This document shows positions 46,336 through 57,142 of a DNA stretch of 64,000 nt, piece after piece. How positions within the stretch are numbered: the first letter of the stretch is position 1; each line of letters opens with the position of its first letter. Location: NCBI GenBank assembly GCA_002690705.1, contig NZFO01000002.1:55688-119687 (forward strand), in the 5' to 3' direction. Below the pieces are notes generated by a model. That model did not search any database. It was given only the letters and a program-made list of their open reading frames with translations, and had not been told where the DNA came from. The stretch comes from Magnetovibrio sp. Its GTDB lineage: Bacteria; Pseudomonadota; Alphaproteobacteria; Rhodospirillales; Casp-alpha2. Both the position numbers and the translations under genes were made by a program.

Positions 46336-48633
46336 ATGAACGCGAGGAGTTTAAGCCACGTACTACCCTTATCCGCGCCGCGCCGTCTGCTAGCTCGTGT
46401 ACGCGATGTGATGGCCGGACTCCCGGGTCCATATCATAATGACGAGGAACGGCTGGGAGAAATTGTCCGGATCATCGCATCTGATATGGTTGCAGAAGTA
46501 TGCTCAGCTTATGTGCGCCGCGCAGGCGATAGGTTAGAATTGTTCGCGACACAGGGTTTAAATTCTTCAGCGATCCACACTACCTTGCTTGAATTTGGCG
46601 AGGGTATTATTGGTGATATAGCAGTTACTGCCCGCCCATTTGCACTCGCTGATGCCCAAAAGCATCCTAATTTTGCTTACCGCCCAGAGACGGGTGAAGA
46701 AATTTATCATTCGATGATGGGAGTTCCAGTTCTTCGGTTGGGTCGTGTTGTTGGCGTAATCGCTGTACAGAACCGGACGCCCCGGCAGTATACAGAGGAA
46801 GAGGTTGAGACATTACAAACGGTCGCGATGGTATTGGCAGAGCTTATCGGCGGCGGGGAATTAGTTGCCCTGAGTGATTTACAACCGGGCAAAAGGACCG
46901 GGGGCGGGCCAACTCAGTGGGTTGGTCTTGAATTAAACGGGGGGATGGCGATTGGTGAAGCTGTCGTGCATGCGCCAACAGTTAGCGTTGATTGTCTTGT
47001 AGCGGACGACCCTGAGGAGGAGAGAGAGCGATTGCACGAGGCGTTTAAAACTATGCACAGTGAGTTGGACTCGCTTCTTCAAAACGATGCTTTGGCAAAA
47101 GGTGGCGAGCACCGCGACGTTCTGGAAACATATAGGTTGATTGCGGAAGATGCTGGCTGGCTGGCTCGGATTGAGGACGCCATCGAGAGAGGTCTAACAG
47201 CCGAGGCTGCTGTGCAAAGGGTTCAAAATGATATCCGTGCGCGCATGGGGCAAGTCGCGGACCAATATTTGCGTGAACGGGTTGCAGACCTCGACGATCT
47301 CGCGTTTCGCTTGGTGGGGCATCTAATGCCTGATTACGCCGAGATAGAATCTAGTGCTCTGCCTGAAAAATCAGTCTTGATAGCACGAAATATGGGGCCC
47401 GCGCAGCTCTTGGATTATGATCATGACCGTATCGTGGGTCTGATATTGGAGGAGGGCTCTCCGGCTAGCCACGTCTCAATCATAGCACGAGCCTTGGATA
47501 TTCCGGTCGTAGGTCGAGTAAAAGGGGTGATTGGTGCAGTTGAGACTGGGGACAAAATTATTTTAGATGCATCTCATGGACGCATTTATCTGCGCCCTAG
47601 CCTGAATACTTTAGAGGCTTTTGAGGCCGGACTTAGAAGTTATGAAGAAGACAGTGAGCGCTTTACAAAATTTAAAAATCTACCTGCTGTCACGACTGAT
47701 GAGGCTAAAGTTGAGCTTTTTATCAATGCTGGCCTCATGGCGGATTTGCCCAGTTTAGATGAATCAGGGGCTGCAGGCGTCGGGTTGTTTCGAACTGAAA
47801 TAGCTTTTATGGCTCGCTCGAGGTTCTTAGGTGTCGATGAGCAAACCGCACTTTACTCGCAGGTTTTGGCAAGTGCAGATGGCAAACCCGTTACATTCCG
47901 CACGCTTGATATTGGTGGGGATAAGTTATTGCCGCACTGGAATGGAACTGATGGTGAGAACCCAGCTATGGGTTGGCGAGCAATCCGCGTATCGCTTGAT
48001 CGGCCCGCGTTATTGCGTCAACAATTAAGAGCGTTGATTCGTGCTGCTGCTGGCCAAGAACTTCGCGTAATGTTTCCTATGGTGGCGGAAGTTGCCGAAT
48101 TTTTAGATGCGCGCAAGCTTGTAGACAAGGAACTTGAGCGTGAAAACAAACGAGAGGGTCATTTACCAAAGAAACTACTGGTCGGTGTAATGCTCGAGGT
48201 ACCTAGTTTAATGTTTCAGCTACCTTCACTGCTGCGCTACGCAGATTTTGTCTCGGTTGGCACCAACGACCTTGGTCAATTTCTGTTCGCGCAAGACCGG
48301 GGAGATCCCAGACTTGCTGGTCGCTACGACATGCTCTCTCCGATTGTGTTAAGATTTTTAAAAACTGTTTGTGATCAATGTAACGATGCAGGCGTGCCAC
48401 TAAGTTTGTGCGGTGAAATGGCTGGACGTCCTCTAGAAGCTATGGCGTTAATTGGCCTCGGCTTTCGTCGTTTATCCATGTCAGCAACGGCCATAGGAAG
48501 AGTCAAGACCATGATCCGCGGCTCAGATACGCAGGCATTGGCAAATGTTATAGAACCATTTCTTAATTCGCCTGACCATACAGTTCGTGATAAGTTGAGG
48601 AGCTTTGCGGACAAGTATAACATTTCAGTATAA
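46336..48633 (+). CDS. ptsP: Phosphoenolpyruvate-protein phosphotransferase PtsP (enzyme I-Ntr)
   Basis: The first component of the nitrogen-related phosphotransferase system, which phosphorylates NPr and in turn PtsN. An N-terminal GAF domain of about 150 residues is followed by the enzyme I domains: the phosphorylated His lies in EEGSPASHVSIIARAL, and the PEP-binding part has GLFRTEIAFM, TFRTLDIGGDK and SVGTNDLGQFLFAQDR. The ATG at 46336 has AAAGGA just upstream and gives 765 residues, whereas a TTG further upstream lacks a ribosome site. lysC-ptsP adjacency is common in Alphaproteobacteria. Confidence 0.95.
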   Translation: MNARSLSHVLPLSAPRRLLARVRDVMAGLPGPYHNDEERLGEIVRIIASDMVAEVCSAYVRRAGDRLELFATQGLNSSAIHTTLLEFGEGIIGDIAVTARPFALADAQKHPNFAYRPETGEEIYHSMMGVPVLRLGRVVGVIAVQNRTPRQYTEEEVETLQTVAMVLAELIGGGELVALSDLQPGKRTGGGPTQWVGLELNGGMAIGEAVVHAPTVSVDCLVADDPEEERERLHEAFKTMHSELDSLLQNDALAKGGEHRDVLETYRLIAEDAGWLARIEDAIERGLTAEAAVQRVQNDIRARMGQVADQYLRERVADLDDLAFRLVGHLMPDYAEIESSALPEKSVLIARNMGPAQLLDYDHDRIVGLILEEGSPASHVSIIARALDIPVVGRVKGVIGAVETGDKIILDASHGRIYLRPSLNTLEAFEAGLRSYEEDSERFTKFKNLPAVTTDEAKVELFINAGLMADLPSLDESGAAGVGLFRTEIAFMARSRFLGVDEQTALYSQVLASADGKPVTFRTLDIGGDKLLPHWNGTDGENPAMGWRAIRVSLDRPALLRQQLRALIRAAAGQELRVMFPMVAEVAEFLDARKLVDKELERENKREGHLPKKLLVGVMLEVPSLMFQLPSLLRYADFVSVGTNDLGQFLFAQDRGDPRLAGRYDMLSPIVLRFLKTVCDQCNDAGVPLSLCGEMAGRPLEAMALIGLGFRRLSMSATAIGRVKTMIRGSDTQALANVIEPFLNSPDHTVRDKLRSFADKYNISV

Positions 48634-48683
48634 AAAGTAGCATTCTGGCTTGGAGAAGGCTGGAATAAGAGTAATGTATAATA

Positions 48684-50099
48684 ATGAGCGATCAGATTTC
48701 TATGAATTCGGAGGGTCAACCGATTAATGTATCTAATTCCGGTGTCGGCCCATTGTTGCGCGCATCGCGCCAACGTCTCGGCCAGGATTTGCGTGATGTG
48801 GCTTCAACCTTACGAATTCGTTATCCTTACTTAGAGGCGATTGAGGCGGGCAAATTCGCTGATTTACCGGGTAAAACTTATGCGGTGGGCTTTGTCCGTG
48901 CATATGCTGATCATCTTGGTTTGGACGCCGAGGAGGTTGTTCGGCGCTTCAAAGGGGAGATTGAAGACGGCGAATTAACGAATGCTTTGAATTTTCCAAC
49001 GCCAATGCTGGAAACAGGCATTCCCGGCGGAGCCATAGTTTTCGTTGGCTTGATTGTTGCCGCTTTGACATACGGGGCATGGTATTTGAGCACCTCTGAA
49101 GAGGGGTTCATGGCAAACCTCGTCGCTCCATTGCCAGACCGATTGGCTAAATTAGCCGTTGATGCCGGTGGGTCGCAGAAATCTGAGAAACAAAAGATAA
49201 CAGAAAAATCGTCTTCAGCTGCTGACCCGCTCACGTCAGATACAGTGAGCGTTAACCACCAAAAAAACCAATCATCAATTAGCAACTCCATGATAACGGT
49301 AAAAAAAACTAATAATCAAACAGTCTCGCAGGGATCACCAAGCCCCTCGACCCACACTCAGTCTATTACCGACCTGCGAACAACGCCCGGAGAGCCGTCA
49401 ACATTAAAATCACTTTCGGAAACAAACAGAGATCTGCGAGTGACCTCAAATGAGGTGGGTAACGAGCAAGTAACATCAACTGCTCCCTCAGCAAATGCTA
49501 AGGAAGAGTCAACCAGCGGTCTATCCTCCAATTCTGAACGCCCATTGAACAGGACTGTCCCCTTGGATGAGGATGTTGGTCCGCAGTCTGCGATAGAGCC
49601 AAGGAGCTTAAATCCACTTGACCCTGGGATAGTTTTTGCACAGCAGAATACTGAACTTAAAGCAGAAGAGGATAGTTTAGCGTCTTCACTTGATAACCCA
49701 GAAAACAGTTTGTCCGCGAATCTTAACAATGAGCATTTAATGACTGACTCAGAGATAACTATTCCCAAAAAGGCTACTAAATCTGAGGTGGCAGCTGGCA
49801 ATGCTAACAAGCAAATTCAAATTCTATCTCCGCGGATTGTAGTCCGTGCGAGCTCAAACAGCTGGATTGAGGTCAAGGATGATTTTTTCAATATTATTTT
49901 GGTGTCGCAGTTACTGAAAGCTGGCGAGACCTACGATGTACCAGATAAAATTGGTTTGAGTTTACACACTGGTAACGCCGGGGCTCTGGAGATAACCGTT
50001 GATGGTGTTGTTGTCCCTTCGATTGGCGGGGAAGGCGCGGTATTGCGAGGAGTGCATTTGGACGCCGAATCCCTAAAAGCAGGCACAGCAGCGCGCTGA
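48684..50099 (+). CDS. rodZ: RodZ-like helix-turn-helix membrane protein (DUF4115)
   Basis: RodZ links MreB to the cell envelope to maintain rod shape. The N-terminal HTH_25 domain contains [40 protein letters not shown] and [11 protein letters not shown] single membrane helix ([17 protein letters not shown]) lies near residue 115, then a Ser/Thr/Asn-rich linker of about 230 residues, and a C-terminal DUF4115 domain ([17 protein letters not shown]). The 471 residues exceed E. coli RodZ, mostly in the linker. It lies upstream of ispG by 13 bases. Confidence 0.92.
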   Translation: MSDQISMNSEGQPINVSNSGVGPLLRASRQRLGQDLRDVASTLRIRYPYLEAIEAGKFADLPGKTYAVGFVRAYADHLGLDAEEVVRRFKGEIEDGELTNALNFPTPMLETGIPGGAIVFVGLIVAALTYGAWYLSTSEEGFMANLVAPLPDRLAKLAVDAGGSQKSEKQKITEKSSSAADPLTSDTVSVNHQKNQSSISNSMITVKKTNNQTVSQGSPSPSTHTQSITDLRTTPGEPSTLKSLSETNRDLRVTSNEVGNEQVTSTAPSANAKEESTSGLSSNSERPLNRTVPLDEDVGPQSAIEPRSLNPLDPGIVFAQQNTELKAEEDSLASSLDNPENSLSANLNNEHLMTDSEITIPKKATKSEVAAGNANKQIQILSPRIVVRASSNSWIEVKDDFFNIILVSQLLKAGETYDVPDKIGLSLHTGNAGALEITVDGVVVPSIGGEGAVLRGVHLDAESLKAGTAAR

Positions 50100-50112
50100 G
50101 GAGACAAGTACG

Positions 50113-51408
50113 TTGAATACGAAACAGATCGTTCCCGGTCCGTTGTCGCGGCGCAAAAGTTTACCCGTGCAGGTTGGCCACGTCATTGTTGGTGGTAGCA
50201 ACCCAATTGTGGTTCAGTCGATGACAAATACTGATACTGGTGACATAAAGGGTACAGTCAAACAGATTGCAGCTTTGGCCCGCTCTGGCTCAGAAATTGT
50301 GCGCATCACAGTAGACCGCGATGAAGCTGCGCGAGCGGTGCCGCATATCCGTGATGGTCTCGATAAAATGGGTGTAAATGTTCCATTGGTTGGGGATTTT
50401 CATTATATCGGGCACAGGCTGTTGAGTGACCATCCGGCGTGTGCTGAGGCCTTGGCGAAATACCGAATTAATCCCGGGAATGTGGGTCGTCGAGCAAAGC
50501 GTGACATGCAGTTTTCAGCCATGATTGAGACGGCTACTAGAAATCAGAAACCTGTCCGTATCGGAGTAAACTGGGGTAGTTTGGACCAAGATCTTGCGAT
50601 CCAGATGATGGATGAAAATGCCAAGTTATCAGAACCGAGGGATGCAGCGGAAGTAACGCGTGCAGCATTAATTGAGTCTGCTATTGGGAGTGCTGAACGT
50701 GCAGAGGTTTTGGGAATGGCGAGGGAGAAAATCATTTTATCAGCAAAAGTTAGCGATGTTCAGGCTTTGATTGCAGTTTATAGAGGATTAGCGGTACGCG
50801 GTGATTACGCACTTCACCTTGGATTGACGGAAGCGGGCATGGGTTCCAAGGGTATCGTTGCATCTGTCGCCGCAATGGGTGTCCTCCTACAAGAGGGAAT
50901 AGGGGATACCATACGTGTCTCCTTAACACCCGAGCCCGGGGGGGACCGGGCTCGGGAAGTCATTGTTGCTCAAGAAATTCTGCAAACTATGGGTTTGCGG
51001 TCTTTCTTGCCTTTGGTGACGGCGTGTCCCGGATGCGGCAGGACAACATCCACTGTCTTTCAAGAACTGGCTGACCAAATTCAAAGTTTCATTCGCGCAG
51101 AAATGCCGGGTTGGAAAAAGCGCTATCCTGGCGTCGAAACCATGAATGTTGCTGTAATGGGGTGTATAGTAAATGGTCCCGGTGAGAGTAAACATGCGGA
51201 TATTGGGATCAGTTTGCCGGGCACAGGCGAACAACCTGCGGCCCCGGTATTTATTGATGGTGAAAAGAGAATGACTCTCCGTGGAGCAAATATTGTGGAA
51301 GAATTTAAGCGAATTGTCGAAAGATATGTTGCTAAACGATACGCTTGTAAAGATTCGGAAGATATTCTCGATCAAAAAAAAATCAACGTTTCTGAATTGG
51401 AGGGCTGA
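50113..51408 (+). CDS. ispG: 4-hydroxy-3-methylbut-2-enyl diphosphate synthase
   Basis: IspG makes HMBPP in the MEP isoprenoid pathway using a 4Fe-4S cluster. The N-terminal TIM-barrel part has [11 protein letters not shown] and [15 protein letters not shown]; the cluster Cys residues lie in [18 protein letters not shown] and in [18 protein letters not shown]. At 431 residues it is longer than the E. coli protein, with the longer alphaproteobacterial-type C-terminus. It starts with TTG after a GAGGAG element. Its stop overlaps the hisS ATG by one base. Confidence 0.95.
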   Translation: MNTKQIVPGPLSRRKSLPVQVGHVIVGGSNPIVVQSMTNTDTGDIKGTVKQIAALARSGSEIVRITVDRDEAARAVPHIRDGLDKMGVNVPLVGDFHYIGHRLLSDHPACAEALAKYRINPGNVGRRAKRDMQFSAMIETATRNQKPVRIGVNWGSLDQDLAIQMMDENAKLSEPRDAAEVTRAALIESAIGSAERAEVLGMAREKIILSAKVSDVQALIAVYRGLAVRGDYALHLGLTEAGMGSKGIVASVAAMGVLLQEGIGDTIRVSLTPEPGGDRAREVIVAQEILQTMGLRSFLPLVTACPGCGRTTSTVFQELADQIQSFIRAEMPGWKKRYPGVETMNVAVMGCIVNGPGESKHADIGISLPGTGEQPAAPVFIDGEKRMTLRGANIVEEFKRIVERYVAKRYACKDSEDILDQKKINVSELEG

Positions 51409-52655
51409 TGTCAGGTTTAAGGCCTGTGCGGGGCACACATGATTTATTACCTGAAGGTTTTCGTCAGCACAAGTATGTCATCGATACAGCTTGTGAGATC
51501 GCCGAGAGATACGGCTTTGATGAAATGATGCCACCTGTTTTTGAATTCACGCATGTATTCTCCCGGACAATGGGCCAGACATCGGATGTAGTAACCAAGG
51601 AAATGTACACATTTCCGGATCGGTCCGGCGAAGAAAATATCACGCTCCGTCCCGAGTTTACTGCGGGAATTTGCAGAGCATTTGCCTCAAACAGTTTGTA
51701 CGATCAAGTTCCTTTCAAGGTTTTTGCGTGCGGGCCTCTTTTCCGCTACGAACGGCCGCAAAAAGGGCGTCAACGCCAGTTCCATCAAATTGATGCAGAG
51801 ATTATTGGGGTCAAAGGTCCGCAAGCCGACATAGAGGTATTAAGCGTTGGTCAACATATTTTAGAGGAGCTTGAAGTCGCTAAAAGCGTCACCCTTCGCA
51901 TAAATTCATTGGGTGATGCAGAGAGCCGTGAGTTCTATCGTGAGAAATTAGTGGCTTATTTGGAACCGTTTGGCGAAGACCTGTCGGAGGATAGCCGTCA
52001 GCGACTGCATCATAATCCATTACGGATTTTTGACTCGAAATCTGAGCGTGATATTGAAATCATTACGGATGCTCCTCTGCTCCGAGATCACTTGAATTAT
52101 GATTCACAAAAGTTCTTTGGTGATGTTTGTGATGGGCTTAGTGGTCGTGGTATCGCTTACACGATCGATCCGGGATTGGTGCGAGGGCTAGATTATTATA
52201 CGCACACTGCATTTGAATTTGTTACAGAGAGCTTGGGTGCGCAAGGCACGGTGATTGCGGGTGGGCGTTATGACGGATTGATTGAGCAATTGGGTGGACG
52301 CCCAACGCCAGGTATAGGGTGGGCTGGGGGCGTGGAACGATTGGCCATGATGGTTGGGAATATACGCCAACGTCGGCGCCCTGTAGCTCTTGTGCCGATC
52401 GGCGGCGATGCGTGCGAGGAAGCCAATATTATTGCTCAAAAATTACGCAAAGCCGGGTTCATGGTCGCATTGGACTATTCAGGAGGCATGAAACGTCGGC
52501 TAGCTCGAGCGAATAAAGCCAATGCTGTTATTGCGATACTGATCGGCGATGATGAGCTCAAGAGAGGTATTGTTACTATTCGAGATATGGAAAATGGGGA
52601 GCAACACGAAAAGCCGTTGAATAACTTAGCTAACCATCTCGCTCAGTATCGATAG
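51408..52655 (+). CDS. hisS: Histidine--tRNA ligase
   Basis: A class II aminoacyl-tRNA synthetase. Characteristic segments are VRGTHDLLPEGFRQHKY at the N-terminus, LRPEFTAGICRAFASN, the motif 2 region FRYERPQKGRQRQFHQIDAE, the histidine-binding DPGLVRGLDYYTHTAFEF and motif 3 PTPGIGWAGGVERLAMM. The C-terminal anticodon-binding domain ends with the usual KANAVIAILIGDDEL segment. The 415 residues are normal. Its start overlaps the ispG stop. Confidence 0.96.
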   Translation: MSGLRPVRGTHDLLPEGFRQHKYVIDTACEIAERYGFDEMMPPVFEFTHVFSRTMGQTSDVVTKEMYTFPDRSGEENITLRPEFTAGICRAFASNSLYDQVPFKVFACGPLFRYERPQKGRQRQFHQIDAEIIGVKGPQADIEVLSVGQHILEELEVAKSVTLRINSLGDAESREFYREKLVAYLEPFGEDLSEDSRQRLHHNPLRIFDSKSERDIEIITDAPLLRDHLNYDSQKFFGDVCDGLSGRGIAYTIDPGLVRGLDYYTHTAFEFVTESLGAQGTVIAGGRYDGLIEQLGGRPTPGIGWAGGVERLAMMVGNIRQRRRPVALVPIGGDACEEANIIAQKLRKAGFMVALDYSGGMKRRLARANKANAVIAILIGDDELKRGIVTIRDMENGEQHEKPLNNLANHLAQYR

Positions 52656-52661
52656 CGATTT

Positions 52662-53951
52662 GTGATGAAGAAAATCGCGGGAATCCGCTGCCAGCCATTT
52701 GTGGTCGGTATTAATCATCGCACAAGTTCAATGGCACTCCGGGATCGTGCCTTTGTTGAAGATAAGTCTGCCCACGATTTTTTACACGAACTGGCTAACG
52801 AAGGTGTGGATCAAGTACTCGTGCTTTCTACCTGCGATCGGGTTGAAATCCAAGCCGTTGGGGATAGCACCCTCTCTGAAAAGATATTTGAAATACTTGC
52901 GAAACATTCGGATTGTGGCGTGGAGCAAATCAAAGCTCAGTCTTACTTCTATGAAAATGAAGACGCGGTAAAGCATATTTTTCGGGTTGCTGCATCTCTT
53001 GACAGTCAGATTATTGGTGAGCCGCAAGTCTTTGGTCAAGTCAAGGTCGCTTATCGCATGGCGCGTGATGTTGGCTGTATGGGGCCTGAATTAGACGCAC
53101 TCATTCAATCTGCATTCACAACAGCTAAACGGGTCTTAAGCGAGACTAAAGTTGGACACGGCCCCGTATCCATCGCCGCAGTTGCCGTAGGGGTGTCCCA
53201 AGATCTGCATGGCGATTTATCTAGTTGTAATGGGTTGTTGATTGGTAACGGTGAAATGGGGCAATTGATAGGGGAAAGTTTGTTGAAGAATGGCCTAGGT
53301 AGTTTGGTGGTTACCCATCCATTGCCAACGCGCATCTCCACGTTAGCAGAGACCCTTCATTGTAATCGTGTCAATTTCGAAAACTTGAGTGATCATTTAG
53401 CAAAAGCGGATATTGTTCTCTCTGCACTGGGACGTGGTAAACCTGTTTTAAGCGCGGATATAGTGTATTCGGTTGTGCGTCGCCGTCGCTATCATCCTGT
53501 TTTTATTGCAGATTTGGCCGTTCCGGGAGATGTGGAAGCGGCTGCGCACAGAATTGACGGCGCCTTTCTTTACGATATCCAGGATCTGGAGAGATTAGCC
53601 TCTGCGAGCCAGGCGCAGCGTCGGATAGAAGCGGAGGCCGGCGAAAATATTGTTATGGAAGAGGTGGCGTCATATCTGGGTGCCCGTACTGCGCGTGCAG
53701 CGGTGCCTCAATTGAATTCTTTTAGGGGGTGGGCGGAACATTTGCGAATTCAAGTGATGGCGGAAGCCCCTGATGACGCAGAGAGGGCAACACACTTGTT
53801 GCTCAATCGCTTTTTACATGATCCATCAATCGCGTTAAAGAACGCCGCTAGGGTAGGGGATAGGCGTATGCTTGAGCAGGCATTGAGGCAACTTTTTCCA
53901 GGAATGGAATGCCATGACGCAAATAAGGAAAATAAGGATAGGACAAAGTGA
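52662..53951 (+). CDS. hemA: Glutamyl-tRNA reductase (C5 pathway)
   Basis: This enzyme reduces glutamyl-tRNA to glutamate-1-semialdehyde, the first committed step of the C5 route to tetrapyrroles. The catalytic Cys58 is in [13 protein letters not shown], followed by [18 protein letters not shown], the NADPH-binding [18 protein letters not shown] and the helical dimerisation end ([15 protein letters not shown]). It is 429 residues, normal for GluTR. Most Alphaproteobacteria instead use 5-aminolevulinate synthase, which is unrelated but also called HemA. The stop overlaps the prfA start by 4 bases, and the order hemA-prfA-prmC matches E. coli. Confidence 0.95.
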   Translation: MMKKIAGIRCQPFVVGINHRTSSMALRDRAFVEDKSAHDFLHELANEGVDQVLVLSTCDRVEIQAVGDSTLSEKIFEILAKHSDCGVEQIKAQSYFYENEDAVKHIFRVAASLDSQIIGEPQVFGQVKVAYRMARDVGCMGPELDALIQSAFTTAKRVLSETKVGHGPVSIAAVAVGVSQDLHGDLSSCNGLLIGNGEMGQLIGESLLKNGLGSLVVTHPLPTRISTLAETLHCNRVNFENLSDHLAKADIVLSALGRGKPVLSADIVYSVVRRRRYHPVFIADLAVPGDVEAAAHRIDGAFLYDIQDLERLASASQAQRRIEAEAGENIVMEEVASYLGARTARAAVPQLNSFRGWAEHLRIQVMAEAPDDAERATHLLLNRFLHDPSIALKNAARVGDRRMLEQALRQLFPGMECHDANKENKDRTK

Positions 53952-55015
53952 CTTTTGATCAAAATCTTGACCGGGTTTTGGTTCGTTATGAAGAACTTCA
54001 AGCGTTGATGTCAGCAGAACCAGTACCGTTAGCGGAGGAATTTGCCCAACTTTCGAAGGAATTTTCAGAATTAGGTCCTCTTGTAATTGCCATAAACGAG
54101 CTGCGCGGTGTGCAGGCTGAACTCGAGGGTGTTGTTATGATGCTTGGAGATGATGATTCTGAGATGCGGACCATGGCAGAAGAAGAGCAACGGGGGCTAC
54201 AGGCGAAGTTGCCGGACTTGGCGCGGCAGGTGCAACTTATGTTGTTGCCAAAAGATAGTGCAGATTCAAAAAACGCTATTCTCGAGGTAAGAGCTGGCAC
54301 GGGTGGGGACGAGGCCGGATTATTTGCGTCTGATCTTTTCCGTATGTACCAACGTTATGCAGAGGGTAAAAAATGGAAATTTGAAGTAATGGGAATATCT
54401 GAAACTGGTATTGGCGGTTACAAAGAGGCTATCGCTTCGATCTCAGGGACAGATGTTTTTCAACGACTTAAATTTGAATCTGGTGTTCATAGGGTTCAAC
54501 GGGTTCCGGTTACAGAATCAGGTGGGCGAATACATACCTCTGCAGCAACGGTCGCTGTAATGCCGGAGGCAGAGAGTGTCGATATTTTTATAGATGATAA
54601 GGATTTACGTATTGACGTTTTTAGGGCGTCTGGTCCGGGGGGACAATCTGTCAACACCACCGATTCGGCTGTGCGTATCACGCATTTACCGACAAGCATT
54701 GTGGTATCTCAACAAGATGAGAAATCACAACATAAAAATAAAGCCAAAGCATTAAGAGTGCTGCGCGCGCGTCTCTATGAGCGTGAACGTCAAATGCGGG
54801 ATGCGGAGAGGGCAAAGACGCGAAAAAGCCAAGTTGGTTCTGGTGACCGCTCTGAACGTATCCGGACGTATAACTTCCCTGAACGCAGAGTAACAGACCA
54901 TAGAATTCAACTAACACTTTATCAGTTAGAGAAGGTCCTTAACGGTGAGCTTGATGAATTTTCAGAAGCGCTACTTGCCGATGACCAAGCTCGTCAATTG
55001 GCAGAAATAGAATAA
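53948..55015 (+). CDS. prfA: Peptide chain release factor 1
   Basis: RF1 terminates translation at UAA and UAG. The stop-codon recognition P-x-T is PVT in [19 protein letters not shown], and the catalytic Gly-Gly-Gln is in [17 protein letters not shown]. The Gln of this motif is the target of PrmC, encoded immediately downstream. 355 residues, normal length. The start is GTG, overlapping the hemA stop. Confidence 0.97.
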   Translation: MTFDQNLDRVLVRYEELQALMSAEPVPLAEEFAQLSKEFSELGPLVIAINELRGVQAELEGVVMMLGDDDSEMRTMAEEEQRGLQAKLPDLARQVQLMLLPKDSADSKNAILEVRAGTGGDEAGLFASDLFRMYQRYAEGKKWKFEVMGISETGIGGYKEAIASISGTDVFQRLKFESGVHRVQRVPVTESGGRIHTSAATVAVMPEAESVDIFIDDKDLRIDVFRASGPGGQSVNTTDSAVRITHLPTSIVVSQQDEKSQHKNKAKALRVLRARLYERERQMRDAERAKTRKSQVGSGDRSERIRTYNFPERRVTDHRIQLTLYQLEKVLNGELDEFSEALLADDQARQLAEIE

Positions 55016-55026
55016 AGAACAACTTT

Positions 55027-55905
55027 GTGTCTAAACTGTTTTCGACAGGCTCTCAAAAAAGCCTCGCAAACATATTAATATATTCTTCAAATCGGTTGAG
55101 CGCGGTCGGCATTGAAACTGCGCGTCTGGATGCTCGGTTGGTGATTGCATGGGTGCTACGGTGTGATCAAAGCTGGATCATTGGTCATGACGATTATCCT
55201 CTTAGCGATTCAGAAATTGGAAGTATTGAAGCTGCAATTTCTCGCCGAGAAAAGCACGAGCCTCTTGCATATATCCTTGGGCGCAAGGAATTTTGGAGTT
55301 TAGACTTTACAGTTACGCCTGCCACGTTAATTCCCCGCCCAGAAACTGAAGGACTTGTTGAGAGTGTTCTAAACTTTTTTCCACAGCGCGACTCGCAAAT
55401 TGATGTCCTCGATTTAGGAACGGGCAGCGGATGTATTTTGCTTGCCATCTTAACTGAATATGATCATGCGCGTGGAGTAGGAGTGGACACAGATAAAAAG
55501 GCCATAGCTGTTGCTAGGGGAAACGCACAAAAACTCAGATTAGAGGCTCGTACAATTTTTTTGAAAAGCGACTGGTATTCCGAATTACCAGAGGAACGGT
55601 ACTTCGATGTCGTGGTAGCGAATCCCCCTTATCTGACGGCTCATGATATGGCAACATTACCCCCAACTATCGGTCGGTTTGAGCCAGCAACGGCACTTTT
55701 TGGGGGAAAAGATGGGTTAGACTGCTATCGCGAAATTTTCAAAGGAATTGCGAGTAAGTTAAAGCCCAATGGAATCCTTATCATGGAGATTGGTTCAAGA
55801 CAGAGAAAAGCTATTTTCTCGCTTGCACTAAAGTATGGGTTGATTGATTCAAAAGTCACTGAGGATGCGGCTGGGCTTTCTCGCTATTTCTCCGTCAGAA
55901 TTTAA
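55027..55905 (+). CDS. prmC: Release factor glutamine methyltransferase
   Basis: PrmC methylates the Gln of the GGQ motif in RF1 and RF2. The SAM motif is VLDLGTGSGCILLAIL, and the substrate-binding NPPY is in VVANPPYLTAHDMATLPP. An N-terminal helical domain precedes it with the conserved HEPLAYILGRKEFWSLDFTV segment. The 292 residues are typical. It begins with GTG 11 bases after prfA. Confidence 0.95.
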   Translation: MSKLFSTGSQKSLANILIYSSNRLSAVGIETARLDARLVIAWVLRCDQSWIIGHDDYPLSDSEIGSIEAAISRREKHEPLAYILGRKEFWSLDFTVTPATLIPRPETEGLVESVLNFFPQRDSQIDVLDLGTGSGCILLAILTEYDHARGVGVDTDKKAIAVARGNAQKLRLEARTIFLKSDWYSELPEERYFDVVVANPPYLTAHDMATLPPTIGRFEPATALFGGKDGLDCYREIFKGIASKLKPNGILIMEIGSRQRKAIFSLALKYGLIDSKVTEDAAGLSRYFSVRI

Positions 55906-56239
55906 AAATTTTGATACAAAAATTTATTTTACGAAAAAAGGGTTGGAATACCGAGCCTATGAGGCTAACGTGCTATGAGCGAGGTCCGCGATAGGCCATC
56001 AATTTACCTAAAACGGAACGAACCAGTAACATCTCCAGTTTAGCGTTGAATAGAACCCTTATCCTTATAATCGGGTGCTGGGTTTACATGAGTATATGTT
56101 ATTTTTACATCGGGTGGACGATGATCTGCCAAACAACTTTTGGTTAACCATAGTCATACCAATAGATCTGATGGTCCCGCGATCATCAATTGAGTAATTT
56201 ATTGAAAACAATTCAGATTTACGGCAACGGCAAGAAATT
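55906..56239. other. Spacer between prmC and the DUF4167 gene
   Basis: This AT-rich 0.33 kb stretch contains no recognisable gene or RNA. Only a minor hairpin (AGCCT/AGGCT) is seen near 55955. It probably carries a promoter for the DUF4167 gene. Confidence 0.45.
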
Positions 56240-56842
56240 ATGAAGCATAACCCTGGAAATAGACGTTCGCGCAATCGTGGTGGTGGAAAACGCCCCAATA
56301 GTGGCAGAAATAATTTTGAGAGTAATGGACCTGAGGTAAAAGTCCGCGGAACGGCCCAACAAGTTTTAGAGAAATATTTGGCGCTTGCGAGGGATGCAGC
56401 TTCAGCTGGAGATCGAATTAGATCCGAAGCATGCTTTCAGTTTGCTGAACACTACTACCGTATAGCTAATGCAGATGGCGCACCCACCACTCTAACTAAT
56501 CACAACCGACGAGAAAATCAAAACCAGAATACTAGTTCGCATCAGCCTGATGAGGACAGCGCAGTGGCACCTGACTGTTCGGATGAGATTGCAGAAGCGC
56601 CGAATACTAAACACGCCCGGGAAGAGAGCACACAGCTCGTGCCTGCAAACTCTGATGTAACTGACGAGCCTGTTTATGGGGATCATATAGACGAAGCTGT
56701 ATTGCCTGCTGCAGTGTCGACGGTAGCCAAACCGCGTCGCCGCCGCCGCGCCAAACCAGCACTTAACAATGAACCAGACACGGATATAGAGACAGCCTCA
56801 GAATTGGATAATGTTGAGAGCTCCGAATCTGTTCAAGCCTGA
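56240..56842 (+). CDS. DUF4167 domain-containing protein
   Basis: A 200-residue protein with a basic, Gly/Asn/Arg-rich N-terminus (MKHNPGNRRSRNRGGGKRPN), a conserved helical block (VKVRGTAQQVLEKYLALARD through HYYRIANA) and a disordered acidic C-terminus that ends with an Arg-rich RRRRRAKPA patch. The family is found in Alphaproteobacteria next to prmC and may bind RNA, given its composition; function is unproven. Its position after prmC is the usual one. Confidence 0.9.
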   Translation: MKHNPGNRRSRNRGGGKRPNSGRNNFESNGPEVKVRGTAQQVLEKYLALARDAASAGDRIRSEACFQFAEHYYRIANADGAPTTLTNHNRRENQNQNTSSHQPDEDSAVAPDCSDEIAEAPNTKHAREESTQLVPANSDVTDEPVYGDHIDEAVLPAAVSTVAKPRRRRRAKPALNNEPDTDIETASELDNVESSESVQA

Positions 56843-57142
56843 CTCGGTATAACAAAAGGCCCAATTTAGAGCACAAGACGAGGCCATGGTGTATAAGCCG
56901 AGCAGTTAACAAGACACTCAGCGATGTTGCGTGATCTGATTTTAACCATGCATATGTCCGTACATGCTTACAGGCTTTTCGCTTTTAATTCTGCCGCTAA
57001 AATTATCTGCCACAGTCATAAAATGGGGCAAATTTGGCGGAAAATACGCTGAACGTTGAAATCATGCAGAAAAGTAATGTGATCAAAGATTCGGGGAAGC
57101 ACGGACCGCGGGTTGACAATTCCTAGTTTATTCCGTTGGTAA

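Noticed and set aside
49150..49850. Low-complexity Ser/Thr/Asn-rich part of rodZ as a possible separate gene or repeat
   Set aside because: It is in frame with the HTH and DUF4115 domains, and long linkers are normal in RodZ; no true repeat unit is visible.
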